From Listeria ilorinensis (GTDB taxonomy: Bacteria > Bacillota > Bacilli > Lactobacillales > Listeriaceae), in contig NZ_CAJYCN010000016.1 of the NCBI RefSeq assembly GCF_913566895.1, positions 1-64,000 on the forward strand: a DNA stretch of 64,000 bases, written 5' to 3'. Each line of letters begins with the position of its first letter. The stretch's first letter is position 1. Below the pieces are notes generated by a model. That model ran no database searches, had not been told where the DNA came from, and saw nothing but the letters and a program-made list of their open reading frames with translations. The translations under genes and the position numbers were made by a program. Positions 1-8,772 of this stretch are shown here, in pieces.

Positions 1-117
1 CCTATAACCATTTTTATCTTAAAAACAGTTTTTTATCTAGCGGTTTTAGTAGGTCTTCTATGGTTTTACGGTTTTAATAATCCAAATGGAACAAACTTTA
101 TTTATAATGAATTTTAA
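1..117 (+). CDS. dltX: DltX, C-terminal part (cut by window start)
   Basis: Frame 1 is open from the first base to TAA at 115-117 and encodes the last 38 residues of a small one-helix membrane protein. It has a hydrophobic stretch followed by the ending FYGFNNPNGTNFIYNEF, the conserved tail of DltX, the roughly 50-residue protein encoded just before dltA in Firmicutes. DltX takes part in D-alanylation of lipoteichoic acid with DltB and DltD. The stop lies only 17 bases before the chosen dltA start, so it is the preceding gene of the same operon. The start codon and operon promoter are outside the window. Confidence 0.85.
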   Translation, partial: PITIFILKTVFYLAVLVGLLWFYGFNNPNGTNFIYNEF

Positions 118-134
118 TAGAAAGGATGAGTATA

Positions 135-1685
135 ATGAGTCTTCAAATGATGACGACCACAATTTCCGAAAGAATTGATGAATGGGGCTTACGGACAAGT
201 AAAGCAATCTGTTATGAATATCAGGATCAAACGCTTTCGTATGGTGAGCTGAAAAGTAAATCTGATGCGTTAGCGTACTTTTGGCAAGAAGAATACAGCC
301 ATGTTGACAAAGAGCGTCCAGTCCTTGTTTATGGACATATGGATCCGCTAATGCTCATCTGTTTTATTAGTGCAAATAAAACGGGACGCGCTTATATCCC
401 TGTGGATACTTCCATTCCATCTGAGCGCATCCAGCAAATTATTCAGGCTGCAGATCCTGTCCTGCTACTTGCCACAACTGATTTGCCTCAGGATTTAACC
501 CTTCCCTCTTCTGTAGAAGTATTTCCAGAGCAAGCATTGTTGAAGCTGAGCAATCTTTATCATATGCAGACACCTGATCCGCAGTATTTTGTTCAGAATG
601 ACGATAATCACTATATTATTTATACTTCTGGTAGCACGGGCATGCCAAAAGGTGTCCAAATTTCTCATAATAATCTCGTTAGTTTTACAAATTGGTTGTT
701 ACAAGATTTTTCTTTTCAAGAAGGTATGCGTATTTTAAATCAAGCGCCCTTTTCATTTGATTTATCTGTGATGGATCTTTATCCAGCTCTGTTATCCGGA
801 GGTACACTTGTTTCACTAGATAAGACTATTTCTGCTAATTTGAAAAAACTTTATCAAGAGCTTCCAAAGCTTCACTTGAATGTTTGGGTTTCAACACCTT
901 CATTTATTGATGTTTGTCTGTTAGACGCAGATTTTAATCATAAAAACAATCCTGATCTGATGAACTTTCTCTTCTGTGGGGAAATTTTGACCAAGGAGAC
1001 AGCCCGTGAGCTTTTGCGTCGCTTCCCAACTGCCAACGTCTATAATACGTATGGGCCAACCGAAGCCACTGTTGCTGTCACACAAATCAAAATCACAGAA
1101 GAACTGATCGAACGTTATCCAAGCCTGCCAATCGGTCAAGTAAAACCTGATACGGAGCTTGTGATCGTCAATGAAGCCGGAGATATTGTACCTGATGGTG
1201 AAAAAGGTGAGATTGTTCTGATCGGGCCAAGTATTTCCAAAGGATACTTGCATGAACCTGAAAAAACAGCGCAGGTCTTTAAATCACATCCGCCGTTTTT
1301 CGCTTATCATACTGGTGACTGCGGTGCTAAAATCGATGGACACCTTTTCTTTTACGGCCGACTCGATTTTCAAGTCAAATTACATGGCTATCGTATCGAA
1401 CTGGAAGATATCGAAAATCATCTGAAAGAAGTTTCTTATGTGCGGCAGGCAATTGTTGTGCCGAAAACTCGCGAAGGAAAAGTAGACTGTTTAGTTGCTT
1501 TTGTTGCTCCACGCGAAAACTCATTTCAAAAAGAATATCAGTTAAGTTCAGCAATCAAAAAAGAATTACAAGATAAGATGCCTGCCTATATGATCCCACG
1601 TAAATGGATCTACACGGAACAGCTTCCACTGACTGCTAACGGGAAAATTGACCGTAAAAAACTGGCTGCCGAGGTTAACGAATGA
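135..1685 (+). CDS. dltA: D-alanine--D-alanyl carrier protein ligase DltA
   Basis: Cytoplasmic adenylating enzyme that activates D-alanine with ATP and loads it on the phosphopantetheine arm of DltC. It has the ANL-superfamily signatures in order: YTSGSTGMPKG near residue 165 (phosphate loop), YNTYGPTEATV near 305, the hinge region DFQVKLHGYRIELEDIE near 415 and the catalytic-lysine tail NGKIDRK close to the end. Length of about 516 residues is normal for DltA. An upstream ATG at 126 overlaps the ribosome-binding site (AAAGGAT, 121-127), so the ATG at 135, about 8 bases downstream of it, is preferred; the ATGs at 147/150 are nearer the start seen in L. monocytogenes. The stop overlaps dltB by 4 bases (ATGA), suggesting translational coupling. 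Confidence 0.97.
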   Translation: MSLQMMTTTISERIDEWGLRTSKAICYEYQDQTLSYGELKSKSDALAYFWQEEYSHVDKERPVLVYGHMDPLMLICFISANKTGRAYIPVDTSIPSERIQQIIQAADPVLLLATTDLPQDLTLPSSVEVFPEQALLKLSNLYHMQTPDPQYFVQNDDNHYIIYTSGSTGMPKGVQISHNNLVSFTNWLLQDFSFQEGMRILNQAPFSFDLSVMDLYPALLSGGTLVSLDKTISANLKKLYQELPKLHLNVWVSTPSFIDVCLLDADFNHKNNPDLMNFLFCGEILTKETARELLRRFPTANVYNTYGPTEATVAVTQIKITEELIERYPSLPIGQVKPDTELVIVNEAGDIVPDGEKGEIVLIGPSISKGYLHEPEKTAQVFKSHPPFFAYHTGDCGAKIDGHLFFYGRLDFQVKLHGYRIELEDIENHLKEVSYVRQAIVVPKTREGKVDCLVAFVAPRENSFQKEYQLSSAIKKELQDKMPAYMIPRKWIYTEQLPLTANGKIDRKKLAAEVNE

Positions 1686-2866
1686 GTGTTCCATATGGTT
1701 CGATTGAATACTTCGGCGTACTTTTTCTTTTCCTTGCGCCGATCATCATTGCTGGCTTAATGGGGAAACGACTCCCCGTCTATAATGCTTTTGTTACACT
1801 CGTCTTTATTTACCTGATGTTTTCAGGTAATGTCTATCAAGGCGTGGCATTTATTCTCTTTATTTTTTGGCAGTTGATCGTTGTTCGCCTTTATTTCAAC
1901 TATCGACGTATCCAAAATAAGAATCATGGCGGCATTTTTACATTAGCAGTCTTTGCCTCCATTCTGCCCCTTATTCTTGTAAAAGTAGAACCGTTCCTTG
2001 CTCATCATGTTTCACTGTTTGGCTTTTTAGGGATTTCCTATCTGACCTTTAAGTCGACCACGATGGTCATGGAAATACGCGACGGACTTATCAAAGAGTA
2101 TCAATCTTTTGAATTTGTCAATTTCTTACTGTTTTTCCCGACACTTTCATCTGGTCCGATCGATCGGTTCCGCCGCTTTAAGAAAGACATGGACAAAACG
2201 CTTGATAAAGAGGCTTATTTAAAACTTTTGAATCGCGGTATCTTCCTTGTCTTTCTCGGATTCTTATATAAATTCATTATTGCCTATCTTGTGCATAAAT
2301 ATTGGTTGATGCCACTCGAACATCAATTGATGCATCATGTTGATTTTGCTCAGAGTTTGATCGGTTATATGTATGCTTATAGTATGTATCTCTTCTTCGA
2401 CTTTGCTGGCTATAGTGCTTTCGCTGTCGGAGTCAGTTACATGATGGGCATCCAAACACCAATGAACTTCAATAAGCCATTTTTGGCACGCAACATCAAG
2501 GACTTCTGGAACAGATGGCATATGACATTATCCTTCTGGTTCCGCGATTTCATCTTTATGCGACTCGTCTTCTGGATGACAAAGAAGAAATGGTTTAAAA
2601 ATAAATTTACAATTGCCTACATCGCCTATTTTATCAATTTTATGGTAATGGGTGCTTGGCATGGGCTTCATTGGTACTATTTGTTATACGGGTTCTATCA
2701 AGCGCTCATGATCGTCGGTTTCGACATTTTTGAACGCATGAATAAAAAATACAAGTTCTATCCAAAAAACAAAGTGACATACGTGATTGGTATGTTCATC
2801 ACATTCAACTTTGTCTGCTTCGGCTTCCTGATTTTCTCAGGCATTTTGGATAAAATCACATTCTAA
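1682..2866 (+). CDS. dltB: D-alanyl transfer protein DltB (MBOAT acyltransferase)
   Basis: Polytopic membrane O-acyltransferase that takes D-alanine from DltC and helps move it outward for attachment to teichoic acid. The 394-residue protein has about ten hydrophobic segments. The MBOAT core is visible: FWNRWHMTLSFWFRDF around residues 280-295 and GAWHGLHWYY around 320-330, which carries the catalytic histidine. The length matches the family. It starts inside the end of dltA (ATGA overlap) and is followed 23 bases later by dltC, all in one operon. Confidence 0.97.
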   Translation: MSVPYGSIEYFGVLFLFLAPIIIAGLMGKRLPVYNAFVTLVFIYLMFSGNVYQGVAFILFIFWQLIVVRLYFNYRRIQNKNHGGIFTLAVFASILPLILVKVEPFLAHHVSLFGFLGISYLTFKSTTMVMEIRDGLIKEYQSFEFVNFLLFFPTLSSGPIDRFRRFKKDMDKTLDKEAYLKLLNRGIFLVFLGFLYKFIIAYLVHKYWLMPLEHQLMHHVDFAQSLIGYMYAYSMYLFFDFAGYSAFAVGVSYMMGIQTPMNFNKPFLARNIKDFWNRWHMTLSFWFRDFIFMRLVFWMTKKKWFKNKFTIAYIAYFINFMVMGAWHGLHWYYLLYGFYQALMIVGFDIFERMNKKYKFYPKNKVTYVIGMFITFNFVCFGFLIFSGILDKITF

Positions 2867-2889
2867 ACTAAACAAAGGTGGTAAAAAAC

Positions 2890-3126
2890 ATGGCTTTTCG
2901 TGATGACGTATTAGAAATTTTAGAGGAAATTACAGAAACAGAGGAAGTAAAAGAAAACACAAGTATCCGTTTGTTTGATGAAGGCTTACTCGACTCGATG
3001 GCAACTGTTCAACTGCTTGTTGAGATTGAAAGCCGATTAGATATTACAGTACCCGTTTCAGAATTTGATCGTGATGAATGGGCGACTCCAGATATGATCA
3101 TTCATCAGCTTGAGGAATTGAAGTAA
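2890..3126 (+). CDS. dltC: D-alanyl carrier protein DltC
   Basis: Acyl-carrier-like protein of 78 residues; the D-alanyl group is carried as a thioester on phosphopantetheine attached to Ser36 in the motif LLDSMATVQ. The acidic four-helix carrier pattern and the ending EWATPDMII...LEELK are typical of DltC. The open frame extends back to 2878, but the ATG at 2890 has the ribosome-binding site AAAGGTGG at 2875-2882 and gives the usual MAFR start. The TAA overlaps the dltD ATG by one base. Confidence 0.97.
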   Translation: MAFRDDVLEILEEITETEEVKENTSIRLFDEGLLDSMATVQLLVEIESRLDITVPVSEFDRDEWATPDMIIHQLEELK

Positions 3127-4394
3127 TGAAAAAGAAACTCTGGATGACATTTGGTCCAATACTTGTGAGCGGGATTTTATTCCTGTTCCTTCTATTTGGA
3201 CCAAGTGCTTTATTTAATCACGTATCAAGTCAAACAGTGGAAAAAAGTGCGACTTCGATGAGTGAAAATGTCATCCAGGGAGAGCTGATCCAGAAGAAAG
3301 CCATGGAAAGTGGTGACTATCTGCCGATCTTTGGTTCTTCTGAGCTCTCTCGCATCGACATGTTTCATCCAAGCGTGTATGCCAAAAAGTACGACAAAGG
3401 TTATACACCATTTCTCATCGGTCGTCCTGGTACCCAGTCGCTCTCCCACTATTTAGATATTAATGCATTAGGCGATCGTTTAAAAGGAAAAAAAGTCGTA
3501 TTTATCTTATCGCCGCAATGGTTTCAACCAAAGGGGGAAGATCAAAATCTGTTTGGTGCTAACTTTTCGCCACTTCAAGCTTATACATTCGCACTTTCAG
3601 ACAGTAAACCAACCTCAGAACGACGCTATGCTGCCAGACGTCTCTTAGAATTCAATACGGTTCGCAGCGATTCAATCCTGAAAAATCAGCTTGAAAATAT
3701 TGCAGCTGAGGGACCTAAAAAACCTCATAATGAAAAATTGACACGTGCTGCTGCCGAAGTTCAATATAAAGTTTTAATCCGCCGCGATGAGCTGGAATCT
3801 AAAATTGTACCTGATTCCAAACAGGGGAAAGTCGACAAAGATGTCCAAACTTTACCGGCAGCACTTGATTACGAACAACTGGATAAGCTTGCTACTGAAA
3901 CTGGCCAGAAATCCACAGGAGATAATCCGTTTCAAATCAAGCAAGGCTATTATGATAAAAAAGTTAAACCGATTGAAGATAAGTTGAAAGATAGCCGAAA
4001 AGATTTAAGTTATGTAGAGTCCCCTGAATATGGTGACCTCCAGCTTGTAATGGATGCCTTTAAACGTGCCGGTGCAGATGTTCTTTTCATCAATCCTCCA
4101 ATCAATGGAAAATGGGTGGATTACATCGGGATGGATCAAAAAATGCTGGACGACTATTATCAAAAAGTCGGTGATCAAATTCACTCCAATGGCTTTCAGT
4201 ATGTATCAATGGAACGCTATCAAAATGACCCATATTTCTTGGAAGATCCGATCCATCTTAGTTGGCGTGGCTGGGTTCAAGTCGATAAAGCGATTGATGA
4301 TTTTATGAAACAACCATCTCCCAACAGTTATCCCAAAACACCTCGTAGCTATTACTTCAAGCAAGAGAAAGAGCAAAGGCCTAAAAATAACTAA
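3126..4394 (+). CDS. dltD: D-alanyl-lipoteichoic acid biosynthesis protein DltD
   Basis: Extracytoplasmic SGNH-like protein anchored by one N-terminal helix (about residues 5-25), needed for the last step of D-alanylation of lipoteichoic acid. The catalytic serine lies in the segment IFGSSELSR near residue 70; the Asp/His end of the triad fits the segment around EDPIHLSWRGW near residue 380. Length of 422 is normal. It is last in the dlt operon: its start overlaps the dltC stop by one base and a strong terminator follows 33 bases after its stop. Confidence 0.96.
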   Translation: MKKKLWMTFGPILVSGILFLFLLFGPSALFNHVSSQTVEKSATSMSENVIQGELIQKKAMESGDYLPIFGSSELSRIDMFHPSVYAKKYDKGYTPFLIGRPGTQSLSHYLDINALGDRLKGKKVVFILSPQWFQPKGEDQNLFGANFSPLQAYTFALSDSKPTSERRYAARRLLEFNTVRSDSILKNQLENIAAEGPKKPHNEKLTRAAAEVQYKVLIRRDELESKIVPDSKQGKVDKDVQTLPAALDYEQLDKLATETGQKSTGDNPFQIKQGYYDKKVKPIEDKLKDSRKDLSYVESPEYGDLQLVMDAFKRAGADVLFINPPINGKWVDYIGMDQKMLDDYYQKVGDQIHSNGFQYVSMERYQNDPYFLEDPIHLSWRGWVQVDKAIDDFMKQPSPNSYPKTPRSYYFKQEKEQRPKNN

Positions 4395-4426
4395 TGTGTG
4401 TGCACAAAAGTTCTTTTCTATAAATA

Positions 4427-4472
4427 AAAAAGCGTTGAACCTCCTTTAGATGGATACGTTCAACGCTTTTTA
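4427..4472 (+). terminator. Rho-independent terminator of the dlt operon
   Basis: An inverted repeat AAAGCGTTGAAC...GTTCAACGCTTT is followed by TTTTT. It lies between the convergent dltD and fabI genes and is flanked by A-tracts and T-tracts on both sides, so it may end both transcripts. Confidence 0.9.
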
Positions 4473-4544
4473 TATGCAGAAAGAAGAGGTTATACTGTCA
4501 AAAGAGGCTACTGACTTCTATTCTTTCGTTTTTTTGAGATGGAA

Positions 4545-5333
4545 TTAGAAACCAATGATATGATAGCCGCTGTCGACATGAATCACTTCACCTGTAATAC
4601 CGCGTGAAAGCGGGCTAAATAGGAAGAAGGCCGTGTCTCCCACTTCATCTGGCTGGGTGGCACGTTTAAGAGGTGCCTTTTCCTCCACAATGCCCAGTGA
4701 TTTTGTAAAACTGCTGACACCGCGAGCAGAAAGTGTACGGATCGGACCAGCAGAAATAGCATTAACCCGCACGCCCAATTTGCCTAAATCAACAGCTAAA
4801 TATTTCACACTTGCATCTAAGGCCGCCTTGGCTACGCCCATGATATTATAATTCTCCACCACTCGTTCGCCACCTAAATAAGTGAGTGTCAACAAGCTGG
4901 CATCTTCTGTCAGCATATCCAGATGCTTCAACGTGCGAGCAACAGCTGTAAAAGAATATGCACTGATTTCATGCGCTTGCAAGAAGCTCTCACGGTCAAC
5001 TTCCATGTAGTCGCCACTTAAATAATCCTTGTTGGCAAAAGCAATACAATGTGCCAAGCCGCTTAGCTTTTCATTTTCAGCTTTGATCGTCTCAAATGCT
5101 TGGTTAATTGCAGCCTCGTCTCCCACGTCACATTGAACAACTTGTGGAGTTTGATTGATTTCTGAAAGATCGGCTGTCAATTCTCCAATACTTTTCTTCG
5201 CACGATCATCTGCATATGTAAAGACTAGTTTCGCACCAGCTTCATCTAGTGATTTTGCGATAGACCAAGCAATACTTCGTTTGTTGGCCACACCCATTAC
5301 AACATATGTTTTTCCCTCTAATGTTATATTCAT
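4545..5333 (-). CDS. fabI: Enoyl-[acyl-carrier-protein] reductase FabI
   Basis: NADH-dependent reductase for the last step of each fatty-acid elongation cycle. It is a short-chain-dehydrogenase fold protein of 262 residues. The FabI-type nucleotide loop VMGVANKRSIAW lies near residues 12-23, TYLGG contains Tyr152, and the catalytic pair Tyr162/Lys169 sits in NYNIMGVAK (Y-x6-K spacing, a FabI hallmark). An upstream in-frame ATG exists at 5357, but the ATG at 5333 is preceded by AGGAGGAAA about 8 bases away. It is the target family of triclosan. It lies downstream of the rluD-like gene on the same strand. No FapR-type operator was recognised in the 54-base gap. Confidence 0.97.
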   Translation of the reverse strand: MNITLEGKTYVVMGVANKRSIAWSIAKSLDEAGAKLVFTYADDRAKKSIGELTADLSEINQTPQVVQCDVGDEAAINQAFETIKAENEKLSGLAHCIAFANKDYLSGDYMEVDRESFLQAHEISAYSFTAVARTLKHLDMLTEDASLLTLTYLGGERVVENYNIMGVAKAALDASVKYLAVDLGKLGVRVNAISAGPIRTLSARGVSSFTKSLGIVEEKAPLKRATQPDEVGDTAFFLFSPLSRGITGEVIHVDSGYHIIGF

Positions 5334-5387
5334 GTTATATTTCCTCCTATTTTTCATGCCTTTTTACTAAATACTCCAAAGTTTATT

Positions 5388-6305
5388 TTACATGACTTCG
5401 GGTGATTTTAAAATCTTTTTTGCTCGTTTTAAAATGTTCTGCATGTCTAGCGGCAGCGGAGCTTCAAAAACCATATATTCTTCTGTCAACGGATGTAAAA
5501 GATGCAAATGATAGGAATGTAATGCTTGTCGCTTGAGTAGTTCCGTCGGTCCACCATAAAGCCCATCACCAATCAGTGGATGGCCGATATGGCTAAAATG
5601 AACGCGAATCTGATGTGTTCTCCCAGTTTCAAGTGAAATACGCAGATGATCAAACGCATCGTATGAATCGATCCGCTCATAATTCGTCTTGGCATATTTT
5701 CCTTCTGGTGTAACAATCCGCTCCATAATGCTGACTGAACGTCTACCAATTGGGGCGACGATCGATCCTGATGCCGTATCCAGTCGTCCCGAGACCAGTG
5801 CCTGGTACCGGCGCTTCAAATCCCCGCGCTGTAAAAATTCGCTTAGTCTAGCATGCGCAAAACGAGTTTTTGCGAGAAGCATAACCCCGGACGTCTCCCG
5901 GTCAAGCCGTGTCACAATATGAACAGCCGACTCGATCCCTTTGGTTTGATAATACCCTTTGACATAATTAGCCACAGACCCAGTCGGATGGTATTGGGCT
6001 GGAATCGAAGCCATGCCTGCTGGTTTATTTAAAACAAGCAAAAAGTCATCCTCAAACAGAATGTCAAGCGGTCCGAATTCGGGCAGTAAACCGTCACTTT
6101 GTTTTTCTTTTGGAAAAGTGATTTTGATTTCATCACCCGCTTTTACTCGGTAAAGAACATTTTCTTCCTGTCCGTTCACTTCAATGCTTCCGTCTGGCTG
6201 ATGTTTGACAGACGCAAGCAGCTGCTTGGAAATATGCTTACGTTTCAGGAAAGTCCGCAGCAGGATACCTTCCTCAACCTGTTCTACTTGCCAATTCAAA
6301 TACAC
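5388..6305 (-). CDS. RluA/RluD-family pseudouridine synthase
   Basis: RNA pseudouridine synthase, probably acting on rRNA or tRNA uridines; the exact target cannot be read from sequence. An N-terminal S4-like RNA-binding region is followed by the catalytic motif HIVTRLDRETSGVML, which contains the nucleophilic Asp of the RluA class, then GRTHQIRVHFSHIGHPLIGD. The open frame runs back to 6422 and would overlap nadK by 107 bases. A GTG at 6305 has a perfect AGGAGGAG ribosome-binding site at 6311-6318 and leaves a 10-base gap after nadK, so it is the likely start (305 residues). Operon relP-nadK-this gene. It corresponds to lmo0969/YjbO of related genomes. Confidence 0.9.
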   Translation of the reverse strand: MYLNWQVEQVEEGILLRTFLKRKHISKQLLASVKHQPDGSIEVNGQEENVLYRVKAGDEIKITFPKEKQSDGLLPEFGPLDILFEDDFLLVLNKPAGMASIPAQYHPTGSVANYVKGYYQTKGIESAVHIVTRLDRETSGVMLLAKTRFAHARLSEFLQRGDLKRRYQALVSGRLDTASGSIVAPIGRRSVSIMERIVTPEGKYAKTNYERIDSYDAFDHLRISLETGRTHQIRVHFSHIGHPLIGDGLYGGPTELLKRQALHSYHLHLLHPLTEEYMVFEAPLPLDMQNILKRAKKILKSPEVM

Positions 6306-6315
6306 GTAGCTCCTC

Positions 6316-7119
6316 CTAATCTTCAATAAAGGAATCATGGACACGCTGCCAGAACGGAAATTGTCTGAGACGGGCAAACTGTGCTTTTTCTTTAGCCACT
6401 TCATAACGAATTTCACCAACATCGCGATGCAGAATACTCAAATGATCGATCGATATTTGAAAGTCCTTATCATTTACTGGTCGAAGACTAACTTCATGAT
6501 GGTCCGGAAATATCAGCGGACTCCCAATCGTCCGGTAGATACGGTTGTTGATAGACGCCATCTCAGTCAGTTGCATCGCAGAGATGGATGGATGCATCAG
6601 TGCCCCGCCGAGCGACTTATTATAAGCAGTTGTCCCACTTGGGGTTGACATGCAAAGCCCGTCACCTCGAAATCGTTCAAAATGATTGCCATTAATCAAA
6701 ACATCGACGACAAAGGGGCCACCGCTACTTTTAATCGTTGATTCGTTCAGCGCCACATATTCCGCCTCTTTTTTGCCTAATCCATAACGTACCGTTGTTT
6801 TAAGCAATGGGTAACTCACAACGCTATAGTCTCTAGCAGCAATCAGTTTTACCAGTTTATCTGCTTCATGCGGCCGCCAGTCAGCATAAAAGCCTAAATG
6901 ACCAGTATGGATCCCTAAGAAAACCGTTTTCGATAATCGGTGCTCATACTCGTGAAAAGCGGCAAGAAGCGTCCCGTCTCCTCCGATCGAAAGAACTAGT
7001 TCCGGCTCTTGTTCATCATATTCCATCTCATACTCACGAAATTCTGCAATCATTGAGAGTCGCAACAGATTGCTTTTTTCATCCCCTTTTGAAAAAATTA
7101 CATACTTCACTGGTCGCAC
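6316..7119 (-). CDS. nadK: NAD kinase
   Basis: Cytoplasmic enzyme phosphorylating NAD to NADP. The ATP-binding GGDGT motif is at residues 46-50 and the NAD-kinase signature STPSGTTAYNKSLGGA is near residue 155. Length of 267 matches the Listeria NadK1 enzyme. It starts 5 bases after the relP stop and ends 10 bases before the pseudouridine synthase, so the three genes are very likely cotranscribed. This relP-nadK-rluD order (yjbM-ppnK-yjbO) is widely conserved in Bacillales. Confidence 0.96.
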   Translation of the reverse strand: MRPVKYVIFSKGDEKSNLLRLSMIAEFREYEMEYDEQEPELVLSIGGDGTLLAAFHEYEHRLSKTVFLGIHTGHLGFYADWRPHEADKLVKLIAARDYSVVSYPLLKTTVRYGLGKKEAEYVALNESTIKSSGGPFVVDVLINGNHFERFRGDGLCMSTPSGTTAYNKSLGGALMHPSISAMQLTEMASINNRIYRTIGSPLIFPDHHEVSLRPVNDKDFQISIDHLSILHRDVGEIRYEVAKEKAQFARLRQFPFWQRVHDSFIED

Positions 7120-7124
7120 TCCTT

Positions 7125-7799
7125 CTATCCGCGCATTTCATTTTTGGGCAGTAGATGCCGCGGCTCATTTTTTTCTTTTTGGATTTCTTTATTTTTGGAG
7201 AAGTAAGCTTGTGCCTCTCGCACTTCTTGTCGAATCTGTCGCATTTCTTCATCTAGCTGAAAAGCAGCCTCCGCCGCACGTTTTAATCGGCGATTAATCG
7301 CTTCCGGAAACTCGCCTTTATATTTGTAGTTCATTGAGTGTTCAATGGTTGCCCAAAAATTCATTGCCAGTGTCCGAATCTGTATTTCCACCAAGATCCG
7401 TACCTCACCCGCTATCGTTTCAACCGGATATTCAATCACAACATGATAACTGCGATAACCACTTGGTTTTTTATTTGCAATATAGTCCCGCTCTTCGACA
7501 ATCCGAAAATCATTTCGTTGTCTCAGCAAGTCAACAACGATTTCGATATCATCAACAAACTGGCACATCATCCGTAAACCTGCAATATCTTGCATTTCTT
7601 CCGCCAATTGATCAAGTGGGATATTTTTTTGCATCGCTTTATCTAAAATGCTAGCAACAGGTTTCACACGTCCGGTTACAAATTCGATCGGTGAATGATT
7701 GTTTTCAAGCTGAAACTGTGTACGCATTCCTTTTAATTTTACTTTTAGTTCATCGACCGCTTGTTTATACGGCGCTAAAAAGTCTTCCCAATGGTTCAA
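7125..7799 (-). CDS. relP: Small alarmone synthetase RelP (YjbM/SAS2 type)
   Basis: Single-domain (p)ppGpp synthetase that transfers pyrophosphate from ATP to GDP/GTP. It has the RelA_SpoT core: GRVKPVASILDKA, DIAGLRMMCQFVDDI, SGYRSYHVVIEYP and VEIQIRTLAMNFWATIEHS, with no hydrolase or TGS domain. The open frame reaches a possible ATG at 7841, but a TTG at 7799 has the site AAGAGGTGAG just upstream and gives an N-terminus (LNHWEDFLAPYKQAVDELK) matching known RelP starts; that start yields 224 residues. It is divergent from the CYTH gene and heads the operon with nadK. Confidence 0.93.
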   Translation of the reverse strand: MNHWEDFLAPYKQAVDELKVKLKGMRTQFQLENNHSPIEFVTGRVKPVASILDKAMQKNIPLDQLAEEMQDIAGLRMMCQFVDDIEIVVDLLRQRNDFRIVEERDYIANKKPSGYRSYHVVIEYPVETIAGEVRILVEIQIRTLAMNFWATIEHSMNYKYKGEFPEAINRRLKRAAEAAFQLDEEMRQIRQEVREAQAYFSKNKEIQKEKNEPRHLLPKNEMRG

Positions 7800-7895
7800 G
7801 AAACTCACCTCTTGTGAATAATTAGTCGATTCGTGCTGCATCCATTCCCTATTTTACCATACTTTAGGTATCGCATTCCCGTCTAACATATTTTT

Positions 7896-7925
7896 TTGCT
7901 TGTTTTTTTCTGCTTATGTTACTAT
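7896..7925 (+). promoter_or_regulatory. Possible sigma-A promoter of the CYTH gene
   Basis: A -35-like TTGCTT and a -10-like TACTAT are separated by 18 bases, about 44 bases before the chosen start codon. Read by eye only. Confidence 0.4.
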
Positions 7926-7968
7926 AAGAAAAACAGCTTGTTTGAAAAGCCGTAAAGGAGTGCTGAAA

Positions 7969-8553
7969 ATGGTGCAAGAACTGGAAATTGAATTTCGTAA
8001 TCTGATTACAAAAGAAGAATATCAGACCCTGACCAAAGCTTTTAAGGTAAAAGAAGCAGATTTCTTTGAACAAACGAATTACTATTTGGATACGGACGCC
8101 TTCATTTTGAAAGAAAAACAGAGCGCGCTTCGCATCCGTAAGAAAAAAGACTATTATGAACTGACACTTAAAACGCCTGTAAATAAAGGGCTTCTTGAGA
8201 CGACACAAATTCTAGGCGAAGACCAGGCCACTTCCATTTTAAATGGCGCTTATATTCCTGTAGGACAGGTCCGTGATGAGTTGCTAAAGCACGGGGTCCA
8301 TCATGAAGAGCTTGTGGTATTCGGTTCTCTTAGAACTATTCGGGCAGAAAAGGACTATAAAAAAGGACTTCTTGTATTTGATCAAAATTTTTATGGAGAC
8401 ATTGTGGATTATGATCTTGAATATGAAGTCACAGATGATGTACGCGGTCAAAAGATTTTTTCGGACTTACTTGCAGATTATGGAATCACCGAATCACCAG
8501 CGCCGAATAAGATTGAACGATTCTATAATAAAATTTATAAAAACCATCATTAA
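7969..8553 (+). CDS. CYTH domain protein (YjbK-like, triphosphate tunnel metalloenzyme fold)
   Basis: A 194-residue protein of the CYTH family, whose members bind triphosphates and metal inside a beta tunnel; B. subtilis YjbK is the relative usually found beside relP. The N-terminal signature here reads ELEIEFRN (a variant of ExExK), with tunnel-lining charged strands such as ALRIRKKKDYYELTLK and LEYEVTDDV. The open frame begins at 7900, but ATG 7969 has AAAGGAG at 7954-7960. It is divergent from relP, which makes a link to nucleotide or polyphosphate metabolism plausible but unproven. Confidence 0.85.
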   Translation: MVQELEIEFRNLITKEEYQTLTKAFKVKEADFFEQTNYYLDTDAFILKEKQSALRIRKKKDYYELTLKTPVNKGLLETTQILGEDQATSILNGAYIPVGQVRDELLKHGVHHEELVVFGSLRTIRAEKDYKKGLLVFDQNFYGDIVDYDLEYEVTDDVRGQKIFSDLLADYGITESPAPNKIERFYNKIYKNHH

Positions 8554-8619
8554 ATGTAATATTTTCAAGTATAGACATCAAAGGATTATAGAAAGTCGCT
8601 TTATTTGAGTGACTATTAT

Positions 8620-8648
8620 TTGTTAAATTTGTTTTTCACTGCTACAAT
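8620..8648 (+). promoter_or_regulatory. Sigma-A promoter of spxH
   Basis: TTGTTA (8620-8625) and TACAAT (8643-8648) are separated by exactly 17 bases, a near-consensus arrangement. Transcription would start near 8655, leaving an untranslated leader of about 115 bases before the spxH start at 8773. Confidence 0.7.
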
Positions 8649-8772
8649 AATAATAGAGTTATTTTCTTTAAGAGATTATCGGTTCCATACAGCCGAAAGA
8701 ATCTACAACAGACAGAGAGACAGAATGATTCCAATCAGTGGAATGTCAGAATTTGAAAATCAGGTGATAGCA

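Noticed and set aside
4545-5387. FapR operator upstream of fabI
   Set aside because: No TTAGTA-type palindrome with the needed spacing was found in the short gap; TATTTAGTA alone is too weak.
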